Origin: an uncultured Shinella sp.
Lineage (GTDB): Bacteria > Pseudomonadota > Alphaproteobacteria > Rhizobiales > Rhizobiaceae
Assembly (NCBI GenBank): GCA_946886325.1
Contig: CAMPIK010000004.1
Coordinates: 1-20,907, forward strand
Reading direction: 5' to 3'
Length of the DNA: 20,907 bases
This document shows, in pieces, positions 1 to 8,426 of this stretch; the stretch's first letter is position 1; the number at the start of each line of letters is the position of its first letter. The notes beneath the pieces are model-generated. The model had not been told where the DNA came from. It saw only the letters and a program-made list of their open reading frames with translations, and ran no database searches. The translations under genes and the position numbers were made by a program.

Positions 1-1816
1 GTTGAAGCCTGCCGAATTCACCTCGCTGACGGCACTGCTCTTTGCCGAACTCGCCGCCGCCGCCGGACTGCCGCCGGGCGTACTGAACGTCGTGACGGGG
101 GAGGGGGAAACCGGCGCGCTGATCGTCGATCATCCTGATATCGACAAGATCGCGTTTACCGGCTCGACCGAGATCGGCCGATTGATCCGGGAGAAGACCG
201 CCGGCACCGGCAAGTCGCTGACGCTGGAGCTCGGTGGCAAATCCCCTTTCATCGTCTTTGATGACGCCGATATCGACGGGGCGGTCGAGGGTGTCGTCGA
301 TGCGATCTGGTTCAACCAGGGCCAGGTCTGCTGCGCCGGTTCCCGCATTCTCGTGCAGGAAGGTGTCGCTGCCCTCTTTCACGAGCGGCTGAAGCGCCGG
401 ATGCAGACGCTGCGTCTCGGCCAGCCGCTCGACAAATGCATCGACATGGGCGCGATCGTGGCACCCGTGCAGTTGCAGCGCATCCAGGATCTGGTCGCAA
501 AGGGCGTTGCCGAAGGCGCGATCCTGCACCAGCCGGGTTTCGACATGCCGAAAGGCGGCAGCTTCTATCCGCCGACGCTGCTCTCCGGCGTCCAGCCGAC
601 ATCGACGGTCGCGACCGAGGAGATCTTCGGTCCGGTGGCCGTCTCCATGACCTTCCGCACGCCTGATGAGGCCGTGCAGCTCGCCAACCATTCGCGATAC
701 GGCCTGTCGGCCAGCGTCTGGAGCGAGAATATCGGACTGTCGCTGCATGTGGCGGCACGGCTTGCCGCCGGCGTCGTCTGGGTCAATGCCACAAATCTCT
801 TCGATGCCGCCGCCGGCTTCGGCGGCAAGAAGGAATCCGGCTTCGGCCGGGAAGGGGGCAGGGAAGGGGCCTATGAATATCTGAAGCCCAAGGCCTGGGC
901 CGGCCGCAAGCAGCGCGTCGCGCCAGCCGCTCCCGCCCTCAAGACGGCGCTTGGCGATTTCTCCATGCCGGAAGTGGACCGGACGGCGAAACTCTTCATC
1001 GGCGGCAAGCAGGCGCGGCCGGACGGCAACTACAACCGGCCGGTCCTGTCGCCGAAGGGCCGGGTGGTCGGCGAAGTCGGAGACGGCAACCGCAAGGACA
1101 TCCGCAACGCGGTGGCGGCAGCCCGCGCGGCTTCAGGCTGGTCGACGGCAACGGCGCACAACCGTGCACAGATCCTCTACTATATCGCCGAAAACCTCAG
1201 CGCCCGCGCCGAGGAATTCGCGGAGCGCATCGTCGCGATGACGGGCGCCGGCGCGTCGGCCGCGACGCGCGAAGTGGACACGACCATCTCGCGGCTCTTC
1301 AGCTACGGCGCCTGGGCCGACAAATACGAAGGCGTCGTCCACACACCGCCGATGCGCGGCGTTGCGCTCGCCATGCCTGAACCCGTCGGCGTGGCCGGCG
1401 TCATCTGCCCGCCGGAGGCGCCGCTGCTCGGCTTCGTCAGTCTGGTCGCCCCGCTGATCGCCACCGGAAACCGCGTCGTCGTCGTGCCGAGCGAACCGCA
1501 TCCCCTGTCGGCGACGGACTTCTATTCGATCCTCGAAACGTCCGATGTGCCCGCCGGCGTGATCAACATCGTCACCGGCAGCGCGATGGACCTCGGCAAG
1601 ACGCTGGCGTCCCACAATGACGTCGACGCCGTCTGGGCCTTCGGTTCGCCGGAGCTTTCGGAAACCGTCGAACACCTGTCGGCGTCGAACATCAAGCGCA
1701 CCTTCGTCGACTACGGCAAGGCCATCGACTGGCTGGACCGCGAGCAGGCGGAGGGACCGCTCTTCCTGCGGCGGGCGACCGACATCAAGAATATCTGGAT
1801 CCCCTACGGCGAATAG
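1..1816 (+). CDS. Two-domain aldehyde dehydrogenase, ALDH16-like (5' partial)
   Basis: NAD(P)-dependent aldehyde oxidation to a carboxylic acid, cytosolic. The 5' end lies outside the window: the visible 604 residues begin inside the cofactor-binding region of the first domain, so the TTG at position 2 is not a real start. Domain 1 (to about residue 295) carries the general-base Glu in LELGGK (E76) and the nucleophile in GQVCCAGSR (C110, aligned with C302 of ALDH2), so it should be active. From about residue 325 a second ALDH-like domain follows (FIGGKQARPDGNY, AEPVGVAG-type segments). It has neither the ELGGK Glu nor any catalytic-Cys motif. An active first half joined to a degenerate second half is the layout known for ALDH16. 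It lies 96 bases before a FucU/RbsD-type mutarotase gene on the same strand, suggesting the end of a sugar-catabolic operon. The substrate is not visible. Confidence 0.88.
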   Translation, partial: LKPAEFTSLTALLFAELAAAAGLPPGVLNVVTGEGETGALIVDHPDIDKIAFTGSTEIGRLIREKTAGTGKSLTLELGGKSPFIVFDDADIDGAVEGVVDAIWFNQGQVCCAGSRILVQEGVAALFHERLKRRMQTLRLGQPLDKCIDMGAIVAPVQLQRIQDLVAKGVAEGAILHQPGFDMPKGGSFYPPTLLSGVQPTSTVATEEIFGPVAVSMTFRTPDEAVQLANHSRYGLSASVWSENIGLSLHVAARLAAGVVWVNATNLFDAAAGFGGKKESGFGREGGREGAYEYLKPKAWAGRKQRVAPAAPALKTALGDFSMPEVDRTAKLFIGGKQARPDGNYNRPVLSPKGRVVGEVGDGNRKDIRNAVAAARAASGWSTATAHNRAQILYYIAENLSARAEEFAERIVAMTGAGASAATREVDTTISRLFSYGAWADKYEGVVHTPPMRGVALAMPEPVGVAGVICPPEAPLLGFVSLVAPLIATGNRVVVVPSEPHPLSATDFYSILETSDVPAGVINIVTGSAMDLGKTLASHNDVDAVWAFGSPELSETVEHLSASNIKRTFVDYGKAIDWLDREQAEGPLFLRRATDIKNIWIPYGE

Positions 1817-1912
1817 GCTTGACGCACCGACCCGCAGCGGGAGAAACGAAAATCCGTGGCCGAGATCCGGCAATAAAAACTCCCCGGTCTGAGGGGAGGG
1901 GAGGAGACTGAC

Positions 1913-2368
1913 GTGCTGAAGAATATCGACCCGGCGCTGAACGCCGATGTGCTGCATGCCCTGCGCTCGATGGGCCATGGCGACACGCTGGCCATCGTCG
2001 ACACCAACTTTCCGTCGGATTCCGTTGCCCGCCAGACGGTCACCGGCAAGCTGCTGCGGATCGACAATGTGTCTGCGCCGCGCGCGATGAAAGCCGTGCT
2101 CTCCGTCCTCCCGCTCGACACGCCGCTGCAGCCCTCGGTCGGCCGCATGGAGGTGATGGGCGCGCCGGACGAGCGGCCGGCTGTCCAGCAGGAGGTCCAG
2201 GTTGAAATCGACGCTGCCGAGGGCAAGCCGGCGCCGATGTACGGCATCGAGCGCTTCGCCTTCTATGAGGAAGCGAAGAAAGCCTATGCGGTGATCCAGA
2301 CCGGCGAGACGCGCTTCTACGGTTGCTTCCTGCTAACCAAAGGCGTCATCCCGCCGGACGGCAATTGA
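1913..2368 (+). CDS. fucU: FucU/RbsD-family sugar mutarotase
   Basis: Cytosolic enzyme interconverting alpha and beta anomers of a sugar (L-fucose for FucU, D-ribose for RbsD). The 151-residue length matches FucU. It has the N-terminal MGHGD signature (H22, the expected catalytic His, then D24) and the C-terminal RFAFYE...KKA..VI.TGE...YG block typical of FucU. The start is GTG at 1913, chosen because AGGAG at 1902-1906 lies six bases upstream. A small CTCCCC/GGGGAG inverted repeat (1880-1885 and 1893-1898) sits just before that ribosome-binding site and could modulate it, though this is weak. The gene follows the ALDH gene on the same strand and ends convergently with matB. FucU is the closer resemblance, but whether the sugar is fucose, ribose or another cannot be read from the sequence. 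Confidence 0.87.
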   Translation: MLKNIDPALNADVLHALRSMGHGDTLAIVDTNFPSDSVARQTVTGKLLRIDNVSAPRAMKAVLSVLPLDTPLQPSVGRMEVMGAPDERPAVQQEVQVEIDAAEGKPAPMYGIERFAFYEEAKKAYAVIQTGETRFYGCFLLTKGVIPPDGN

Positions 2369-2374
2369 ACCGAC

Positions 2375-2397
2375 GGTGGCCGGACGACCCGGCCACC
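2375..2397. terminator. Hairpin between convergent fucU and matB
   Basis: A perfect 9-bp stem (GGTGGCCGG at 2375-2383, CCGGCCACC at 2389-2397) with a 5-base loop lies in the 47-base gap between the stop codons of two converging genes. Neither strand has a convincing T-run after it, so it is a terminator-like hairpin, possibly acting in both directions, rather than a classical intrinsic terminator. Confidence 0.5.
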
Positions 2398-2415
2398 CAT
2401 CGCTGGCGTATAATT

Positions 2416-3954
2416 TCAGGCGCGTGCCGCCGCTCCGGATTCGGCGGATGCGTAGAGGTCGGCATAGGCATCGCGCAGCACGTTCTTCTGCACCTTGCCC
2501 ATCGTGTTGCGCGGCAGGTCATCGACAAAAATCACGCGTTTCGGCTGCTTATAGCGCGCAAGCCGCTCCTTGAGCCCGTCGAGAACGGCGCGTTCGTCGA
2601 TCGAGGCGCCCGGCTTGCAGACGACGACGGCCGTGACGCCCTCGCCGAAATCGGGATGCGGCACGCCGATGACGGCGCTCTCGACGACATCGGGCATCTG
2701 GTCGATCTCGGTCTCCACCTCCTTCGGATAGATATTGTAGCCGCCTGATATCACGAGGTCCTTGCCGCGACCGACGATGTGCACATAGCCGCGCTCGTCG
2801 ATCTTGCCGAGATCGCCGGTGATGAAGAAGCCGTCGGCGCGGAACTCGGCCGCCGTCTTTTCCGGCATGCGCCAGTAGCCCTTGAAGACGTTCGGTCCCT
2901 TGACCTCGATCATGCCGGTGTCGTCACGCGCAAGTTCTTTTCCGGTCTCGGGATCGGTGACGCGCGCTGTGACGCCCGGCAGCGGGAAGCCGACCGCGCC
3001 CGGCACGCGATCGCCGTCATAGGGGTTCGACGTGTTCATGTTGGTTTCGGTCATGCCGTAGCGCTCGAGAATGGCGTGGCCGGTCTTCGCCTCGAACTTG
3101 CGATGCGTCTCGGCGAGCAGCGGCGCCGAGCCGGAGACGAAGAGCCGCATGCCGGCCGCTGCCTCCTGTGTCAGTCGCTCGTGCTGGGCAAGGCGCACAT
3201 AGAAGGTCGGAACCCCCATCATCGCCGTCGCACTCTTCATCAGGCCCAGCGCCTCGTCGGCATCGAACTTCGGCAGGAAATACATCGAGGCGCCGGAGAG
3301 CAGGATCACATTCGACGCGACGAAGAGGCCGTGCGTATGGAAGATCGGCAGGGCATGGATCAGCCGGTCGCTCGCCGTAAACCGCCAGTGGTCCCGCAGC
3401 GTCGCGGCATTGGAGAGCAGGTTGTCGTGCGTCAGCATTGCGCCCTTCGAACGGCCCGTCGTGCCGGACGTGTAGAGGATCGCCGCTAGATCGTCCGGTC
3501 CGCGCTCCGCATCGAGGAAATCGGTTTCCTCGTCCTTAGCGAGATCCGCAAGCGAGCCGCCGCCCTTTTCGTCCAGCGTCTCGACATGGGCGCCGTGCCT
3601 GGCCGCGACCTCCGTGAGGCCGTCCTTCATCTTCGGCGTGCAGACAACGAGGCGCGGCTCGGCATCGCCGATGAAATAATCGAGTTCGGCGAGCGTATAG
3701 GCGGTGTTGAGCGGCAGGTAGATGGCGCCGGCCCGCACGCAGGCGAGGTAGAGCATCAGCGCTTCCGGGCTCTTTTCAACCTGCACCGCCACGCGGTCGC
3801 CGGGCCTGACGCCGAGCGTGTCGAGGGCGGAGGCAAACCGTCCGGACTGGGCCAGCATGTCGCCATAGGTCCAGGTGCGGCCATCGGTGGTTTCAATGAA
3901 GACGGCATCGGGGCGGGCAGCGGCGCGGATCGCGTCGAAGAGATGGTTGCTCAT
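2416..3954 (-). CDS. matB: Malonyl-CoA synthetase MatB
   Basis: Converts malonate, CoA and ATP to malonyl-CoA, AMP and pyrophosphate in the cytosol. At 512 residues it is full length for an ANL-superfamily adenylating enzyme. Visible motifs are the P-loop-like YTSGTTGRSKG (161-171), YGMTETNM (299-306), the TGD of the nucleotide site (379-381), the hinge GRGKDLVISGG (396-406) and the C-terminal catalytic-lysine segment PRNTMGKV with K487. The stretch MGVPTFYVRL (246-255) resembles characterised rhizobial MatB. Its ATG overlaps the matA stop codon by four bases (ATGA), so translation is probably coupled. It is the last gene of matPQMAB and is followed by a hairpin. A medium-chain acyl-CoA ligase is the alternative from the family alone, but the adjacent malonyl-CoA decarboxylase and TRAP genes argue for malonate. 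Confidence 0.94.
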   Translation of the reverse strand: MSNHLFDAIRAAARPDAVFIETTDGRTWTYGDMLAQSGRFASALDTLGVRPGDRVAVQVEKSPEALMLYLACVRAGAIYLPLNTAYTLAELDYFIGDAEPRLVVCTPKMKDGLTEVAARHGAHVETLDEKGGGSLADLAKDEETDFLDAERGPDDLAAILYTSGTTGRSKGAMLTHDNLLSNAATLRDHWRFTASDRLIHALPIFHTHGLFVASNVILLSGASMYFLPKFDADEALGLMKSATAMMGVPTFYVRLAQHERLTQEAAAGMRLFVSGSAPLLAETHRKFEAKTGHAILERYGMTETNMNTSNPYDGDRVPGAVGFPLPGVTARVTDPETGKELARDDTGMIEVKGPNVFKGYWRMPEKTAAEFRADGFFITGDLGKIDERGYVHIVGRGKDLVISGGYNIYPKEVETEIDQMPDVVESAVIGVPHPDFGEGVTAVVVCKPGASIDERAVLDGLKERLARYKQPKRVIFVDDLPRNTMGKVQKNVLRDAYADLYASAESGAAARA

Positions 3955-5387
3955 GCGGAAAACTCCTTGCTGCCTTTCGTTTTCGTCTCGTCTTTCGAAG
4001 GGGTGCCGGCGGCCGACAGTCCCGGCACGGGAACCAGGCTGCGCGTTCCCCGGTCGGCCGGAACGAGCCGCCGGATCGCCTGCGCGGCGACGACTTCGCT
4101 GCGCCCGGCAAACGCCTCGTGGTTGGTCTCGATATCGTCGAGCTTGTAGAGATAGTTGACCATCAGGCCATGGGCCTGACGCATCGCCCGGGGGGATCGG
4201 TCCGCCAGAAAATTGATCCGCTCCAGGCGTGCGCCATTGCCGAGGTGAAAACGCGCCACCGGATCGACGACCTTGCCGTTCCTGTTGCGCGCGCGCAGGA
4301 AATACCAGGCCGCGGCCGACGTCATCGCCGGCTGAATTTCGGCCAGGGCCTCAGGCCGATCGGCCCAGTCGGGCTCGTCGAGCAATGCCAGACGCGTCCG
4401 GTCGGTGGCCGAAAGCACGTCCGAGGCTTCGGAGCGCCGCTCGCGCGACAGCCAATCGGCAAAACCCGGCACCGGCGACAGGGTGACGAAGGTGTCGAGC
4501 TTCGGAAGTTCGCGGCGAAGGTCCTCGACCACCTGCTTGATCAGGAAATTGCCGAAGGAAATGCCGCGCAGCCCCTCCTGGCAGTTGGAGATCGAATAGA
4601 AGACCGCCGTCGTCGCATCGGCCGCGCGGATCGGTGCGCGATCCTCCTGCAGGAGATCGGCGATGTTCGACGGAATTTCCTTCGTCAGCGCCACTTCGAC
4701 GAAGATCAGCGGATCGTCCGCCAGTTGCGGATGGAAGAAGGCGAAGCAGCGGCGATCTTCCGGCGCCAGCCGCAGCCGGAGTTCGTCCCAGCCGCCGATA
4801 TGATGCACCGCCTCGTAGCGGATGATCTTTTCCAGGATGTCGGCCGGCGTCGACCAACTGATCGGTCTCAGCACCAGGAAACCGCGATTGAACCAGGACC
4901 CAAAGAGATGGGCAAAATCCGAGTCCACGGCTTCCAGATCCGGATCCTCGGCCTTCAGCTTGAGCAGCACCTCGCGCATGCGCACCAGCGTCGCGATGCC
5001 GTTTGGCGCCAGATTGAGCCGGCGGATCAGTTCCTGTCGGCGCGGTTCGGCGGCGACATGCAGTTCGAGCAGCGCCTTCGGCGTCTGCTCCGCCCTGTAG
5101 GCATCGATCGCCTTTTCGAGGCGCTCGGCCTTCGGGCCGAAGCCGGAGAGCAGCAGCCGCATGAACGCCCGCTGGCGATCCCCGTCGAAGCGCTGCCAGC
5201 GGTCGAGGATGTCCTTGGCGAGCGCCATGCCGGAGGCTTCGCCCCGGCTCGACAGCAGCGTCTCGCAAAGCGCCTCGATACCCTGCAGCGCATCGCCGTT
5301 TTCTTCCCGCGGGCCGAAGGAGAGAAACCTCCGGCCGCGCTCGGTAATCGTCTGCAGCATATCGCCGAAGAACGATGTCGTGTTCAT
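3951..5387 (-). CDS. matA: Malonyl-CoA decarboxylase MatA
   Basis: Decarboxylates malonyl-CoA to acetyl-CoA and CO2, the second step of malonate use. From the chosen start the protein has 478 residues: an N-terminal helical domain (about 30-150) and a GNAT-like catalytic domain (about 160-425). The VFYSIS segment (262-267) holds the expected catalytic Ser of the MCD Ser-His dyad and HLGNGARL (381-388) the His. The frame is open back to 5444, but the ATG at 5387 is preferred because it overlaps the matM stop by four bases, as at the other junctions in this operon. After about residue 440 there is a polar low-complexity tail ending GSKEFSA that looks dispensable. This is a stand-alone decarboxylase, unlike the multi-subunit malonate decarboxylase (MdcABCDE) pathway. 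Confidence 0.94.
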   Translation of the reverse strand: MNTTSFFGDMLQTITERGRRFLSFGPREENGDALQGIEALCETLLSSRGEASGMALAKDILDRWQRFDGDRQRAFMRLLLSGFGPKAERLEKAIDAYRAEQTPKALLELHVAAEPRRQELIRRLNLAPNGIATLVRMREVLLKLKAEDPDLEAVDSDFAHLFGSWFNRGFLVLRPISWSTPADILEKIIRYEAVHHIGGWDELRLRLAPEDRRCFAFFHPQLADDPLIFVEVALTKEIPSNIADLLQEDRAPIRAADATTAVFYSISNCQEGLRGISFGNFLIKQVVEDLRRELPKLDTFVTLSPVPGFADWLSRERRSEASDVLSATDRTRLALLDEPDWADRPEALAEIQPAMTSAAAWYFLRARNRNGKVVDPVARFHLGNGARLERINFLADRSPRAMRQAHGLMVNYLYKLDDIETNHEAFAGRSEVVAAQAIRRLVPADRGTRSLVPVPGLSAAGTPSKDETKTKGSKEFSA

Positions 5388-6700
5388 TCGATAGCTCCCA
5401 GCATCTGGTTCGGCAGCCATGTCGCGATATCCGGAAAGATGCACAGGATCAGGATCGCCAGGAACATGACCAGCACATAGGGAAGGGCACCCCAGAGGAT
5501 ATCCTTCGTCTTGATCGTCGGCGCGATGGCGTTGATGACGAAGAGGTTGAGCCCGATCGGCGGCGTGATCAACCCGACTTCCATGTTGATCGTCAGCACG
5601 ATCGCGAACCAGTAGGGGTCGAAGCCGGCCTGGGTGACGATCGGGAAGAGCATCGGCGCTGTCATCACGATGACCGCGACGGGCGGCAGGAACATGCCGC
5701 AGACGAGCAGGAAGACGTTGATGATCGCCATCAGCACCCAGCGGTTGACCTCCATGTCGGCGATCACCGTGGCGATGGTCTGCGTGATGAAGAGCGAGGA
5801 CAGGGCGAAGGCGAAAAGCTCGGCCGCCGCCATGATCATCATGATCATCACGCTTTCCCGCATGGCCGAGCCGAAGATATTGGCAACGGGACGGAACTTG
5901 AACAGGCGGTAAGCGATGACGACGACGAGCAGGGTGAGCAGTGCGCCGGCGCCGGCCGCCTCAGACGGCGTCGCGATGCCGCCATAGAGCACGTAGAGCG
6001 TGCCGGCGATGATGACGAGGAAGGGCAGGATGCGCGGCAGGCCGGACAGCCGCTCCTTCAGCGTGTAGCGAACCGAACGCGCGTCGAACTCATAGCCCTT
6101 GCGCTTGCAGTCGATGATCGCCCAGGCCATGAACATGACCGTCAGCATGATGCCCGGCAGGACCCCGGCCATGAAGAGGCGCCCGATCGAGGTCTCGGTC
6201 GCGATGCCGTAGACGATCAGAGTGACGGACGGCGGAATGAGAATGCCGAGCGTGCCGCCGGCGGCGATCGAGCCGGTCGCGACCGAAGTCGGATAGCCGC
6301 GCCGCAGCATTTCGGGAATGCCCATCTTGCCGATGGCCGCGCAGGTGGCAGGCGACGAGCCGGTCATGCCGGAAAAGATCGCGCAGGCGCCGATATTCGA
6401 CAGGACGAGGCCGCCCGGAATGCGGTTCAGCCAGCGGTCGAGCGACGTATAGAGGTCAGAGCCTGCCGGCGACGAGGCGACGGCCGCGCCCATCAGCACG
6501 AACATCGGAATGGAGACATAGGCGAGATTGGCGATGCCGGAAAACATCGTGTCGCCGAGGATGTAGAAGATGTCGATCCCGCTTTGCAGATAGAGCGCGG
6601 CGAAGGCGGCGAGACCAAGCGCAAAGGCAATCGGCATGCCCGTGCCGAGCAGGATGAACAGCGCCGCGATGATCAGCAGGCCGGATACGGTCGGGCTCAT
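5384..6700 (-). CDS. matM: TRAP transporter large permease (malonate), MatM/DctM
   Basis: Large membrane subunit of a tripartite ATP-independent periplasmic transporter, which uses the sodium or proton gradient to move a carboxylate handed over by the periplasmic binding protein. It has 438 residues, normal for DctM, and is strongly hydrophobic throughout with about a dozen predicted membrane segments. Family-typical glycine- and proline-rich stretches are present, for example GMTGSSPATCAAIGKMGIPE and GTLGILIPPSVTLIVYG. The ATG overlaps the matQ stop by four bases and its own stop overlaps the matA start by four bases. Malonate as substrate is inferred from the co-transcribed matA and matB and from the same gene order in Sinorhizobium meliloti (matPQMAB). 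Confidence 0.93.
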   Translation of the reverse strand: MSPTVSGLLIIAALFILLGTGMPIAFALGLAAFAALYLQSGIDIFYILGDTMFSGIANLAYVSIPMFVLMGAAVASSPAGSDLYTSLDRWLNRIPGGLVLSNIGACAIFSGMTGSSPATCAAIGKMGIPEMLRRGYPTSVATGSIAAGGTLGILIPPSVTLIVYGIATETSIGRLFMAGVLPGIMLTVMFMAWAIIDCKRKGYEFDARSVRYTLKERLSGLPRILPFLVIIAGTLYVLYGGIATPSEAAGAGALLTLLVVVIAYRLFKFRPVANIFGSAMRESVMIMMIMAAAELFAFALSSLFITQTIATVIADMEVNRWVLMAIINVFLLVCGMFLPPVAVIVMTAPMLFPIVTQAGFDPYWFAIVLTINMEVGLITPPIGLNLFVINAIAPTIKTKDILWGALPYVLVMFLAILILCIFPDIATWLPNQMLGAIE

Positions 6701-7275
6701 CGGGTCGATCCCTTCATCGGTCGGTTGTCGTCATGGATGATGCCCACCGGAAGCTCCGGCGTCAGCGGCGCATGACCGGCCGCCTCCAGCGGTTTTCCGG
6801 AGAGGAGAACGAGAATCTGCGCGACATATTGCAGACACAGGACTGCAAAGCCGAGGGGCAGGGCGAGAAGCGGTATCCAGAGCGGCGGCGCCCAGACGCT
6901 GGAATGCTTCCAGTTGCCGGCCCAGGCCTCGTGGAACTGGATCCAGGTCGCCGCCAGCATGAGCAGACAGAAAAGCAGTCCGAGACAGCTTCCGACCAGC
7001 CGAAGACGGGCACGGGCTTTGTCGGCGAGTAGCAGTTCGATGACGTCGACACCGACATGGCCGCCCTTGAGCAGCACATAGGGGGCGCCGAGAAACATGG
7101 CGGCCGTCGCCGAGAAGACGACGAAGTCGGTCTGCCAGATCGTCGGCTGGCGAAACACGTAGCGCATGAGGATCATCTGGCAGACGACGAGCATCGCCGC
7201 GATGATCATGGCCGTCGACAGAACCGCGAGCGCGCGCGACAGATTGCCGACGACCTGAATGTAGGTCTTGACCAT
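6697..7275 (-). CDS. matQ: TRAP transporter small permease (malonate), MatQ/DctQ
   Basis: Small membrane subunit of the TRAP transporter, pairing with MatM. The protein has 192 residues from the chosen ATG at 7275 and four hydrophobic segments (about residues 18-38, 54-72, 91-112 and 133-155). The MRYVFRQPTIWQTDF and KGGHVGVDVI stretches are typical of DctQ. The frame is open to 7332, but the start at 7275 is supported by AAGGA eight bases upstream; an ATG at 7284 overlaps that ribosome-binding site. The cytoplasmic C-terminal tail is about 35 residues. Unlike the other junctions in this operon, 67 bases containing a strong hairpin separate it from matP, so it may be expressed at a lower level than matP. 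Confidence 0.9.
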   Translation of the reverse strand: MVKTYIQVVGNLSRALAVLSTAMIIAAMLVVCQMILMRYVFRQPTIWQTDFVVFSATAAMFLGAPYVLLKGGHVGVDVIELLLADKARARLRLVGSCLGLLFCLLMLAATWIQFHEAWAGNWKHSSVWAPPLWIPLLALPLGFAVLCLQYVAQILVLLSGKPLEAAGHAPLTPELPVGIIHDDNRPMKGSTR

Positions 7276-7305
7276 TCCGGACATCCTTGGTTGCGGGAGA
7301 GGAGA

Positions 7306-7329
7306 ACGGCGCGCAATCTTGCGCGCCGT
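7306..7329 (-). promoter_or_regulatory. Intercistronic hairpin between matP and matQ
   Basis: A perfect 11-bp inverted repeat (ACGGCGCGCAA at 7306-7316, TTGCGCGCCGT at 7319-7329) lies 13 bases after the matP stop codon and 30 bases before the matQ start. No T-run follows on the matP strand, so it is more likely an mRNA 3'-end stabiliser or partial attenuator than a full terminator. Such an element would let the binding protein be made in excess over the membrane subunits. Confidence 0.6.
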
Positions 7330-7342
7330 CATCGCTTCCCGC

Positions 7343-8347
7343 CTATTCGACGGCCAGGGCCTTCTCGATCAGCTTGTCGCCATCCGGGACGTTCGCGGCG
7401 AAGTTCTTGTAGGAGGACTCCTTGGCCACCTCGAGCCAGGCATCATAGTCCGCCTTGCTCATTTCCACCACTTCGACGCCTGCCTTCTTGTAGGTGTCGA
7501 TCATCAGCTGGTCGCCCTTGCGGACTTCCTCGTTGAAGAAGGCCTCGGCCTTTTCGCCGGCCTCGAGGATCGCCTTCTGCTGTTCCGGCGTCAGGCCATC
7601 GAAGACCTTCTTCGAAACGAGAACCGGCTCATACATGAACCAGAGTGCGTTTTCGCCCGGCGCCGTCAGGCACTTGGCATGTTCGAACAGTCGGTAGGAA
7701 ACGAAGCTCGCCGAAGACGTATTGGCGGCATCGAGAACGCCGGTCTGCATGCCCGTGTAGATTTCCGAAGACGGCATCGAGGCGATCGAGGCCCCGGCAG
7801 CGACAAGCATTTCCTCGAAGGCCGGACCGGCGGCGCGGATGACCTGCCCCTTCATCGTCTCGGGCGACGTGATGCAGGCCTTTTTCGAGGCGAAGGCGCC
7901 GGACAGCCAGGCATCGGAAATGACGAGCGCGCCGGCATCCTCGATGACCTTCTTGATCTCCGTCATGAATTCGGAATCGTTCAGCCGCATCGCGCGGTCG
8001 AAATTGCCGACAAGGCCCGGCATCAGCGTTGCCGAGAAGATCGGGTGACGGCCGGACGCGTAGTCGAGCGGGAAGGACGTCATGTCGAGCAGGCCGCGGG
8101 TGACGGCATTCCACTGGTCGTTCGGCTTGTAGAGCGAAGCGCCCGGAAACACCTGGATTTCGAGGCCGACATTGGCCGCCGCGACGTCGCGGGCGATCAT
8201 CTGGACCATCTCGTCGCGGATGTCGCCCTTGCCGCCGGGAAACTGGTGCGACGCCTTGAGCACCGTCTGCGCGCCCGCCGTCGAGGCAAGCAGTCCACCG
8301 ATGGCCGCGAACGCCGTCACCTTAAGCATATGTGCGAAACTTCTCAT
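7343..8347 (-). CDS. matP: TRAP transporter substrate-binding protein (malonate), MatP/DctP
   Basis: Periplasmic binding protein that captures the carboxylate and delivers it to MatQM. It has 334 residues, standard for DctP. The signal peptide is clear: a basic start (MRSFAHMLK), a hydrophobic core, and probable cleavage after ASTAGA near residue 26. The conserved carboxylate-binding Arg of DctP proteins corresponds to R171 in GQVIRAAGPAFEEML. The ATG at 8347 has GGAGG upstream. It is the first gene of the operon and faces the divergent regulator gene across 130 bases that hold a TTGACA box and a TGTATACA palindrome. Substrate identity rests on the operon partners MatA and MatB rather than on the binding residues. 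Confidence 0.93.
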   Translation of the reverse strand: MRSFAHMLKVTAFAAIGGLLASTAGAQTVLKASHQFPGGKGDIRDEMVQMIARDVAAANVGLEIQVFPGASLYKPNDQWNAVTRGLLDMTSFPLDYASGRHPIFSATLMPGLVGNFDRAMRLNDSEFMTEIKKVIEDAGALVISDAWLSGAFASKKACITSPETMKGQVIRAAGPAFEEMLVAAGASIASMPSSEIYTGMQTGVLDAANTSSASFVSYRLFEHAKCLTAPGENALWFMYEPVLVSKKVFDGLTPEQQKAILEAGEKAEAFFNEEVRKGDQLMIDTYKKAGVEVVEMSKADYDAWLEVAKESSYKNFAANVPDGDKLIEKALAVE

Positions 8348-8390
8348 TTTTTCCTCCCTGATATTCCGGCCCTCCAGCCGGGTTGGTATG

Positions 8391-8420
8391 ATAGTGAAGC
8401 GATCTTGCGCACAATGTCAA
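8391..8420 (-). promoter_or_regulatory. Putative matP promoter
   Basis: Reading on the minus strand, a perfect TTGACA (plus coordinates 8415-8420) is followed after 18 bases by CACTAT (8391-8396), about 43 bases before the matP start codon. The -35 is a consensus match; the -10 matches only three of six bases, consistent with a promoter that depends on a regulator. The TGTATACA palindrome lies seven bases upstream of this -35. Confidence 0.45.
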
Positions 8421-8426
8421 TCATTA

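Noticed and set aside
1818..1823. CTTGAC box in the gap between the ALDH and fucU genes
   Set aside because: No acceptable -10 box lies 16-18 bases downstream, so an internal fucU promoter is not supported.
2410..2415. TATAAT hexamer between fucU and matB
   Set aside because: It lies between two converging gene ends with no matching -35 box and nothing downstream to transcribe.
4119..5480. Plus-strand open frame of 453 codons opposite matA
   Set aside because: Polar, low-complexity translation without motifs; matA on the other strand has complete family motifs.
5375..6775. Long plus-strand open frame of 466 codons opposite matM
   Set aside because: Its composition is almost entirely Arg, Asp, Glu, His and Gly, the usual antisense reading of a hydrophobic membrane protein in GC-rich DNA; the matM reading is clearly the real one.
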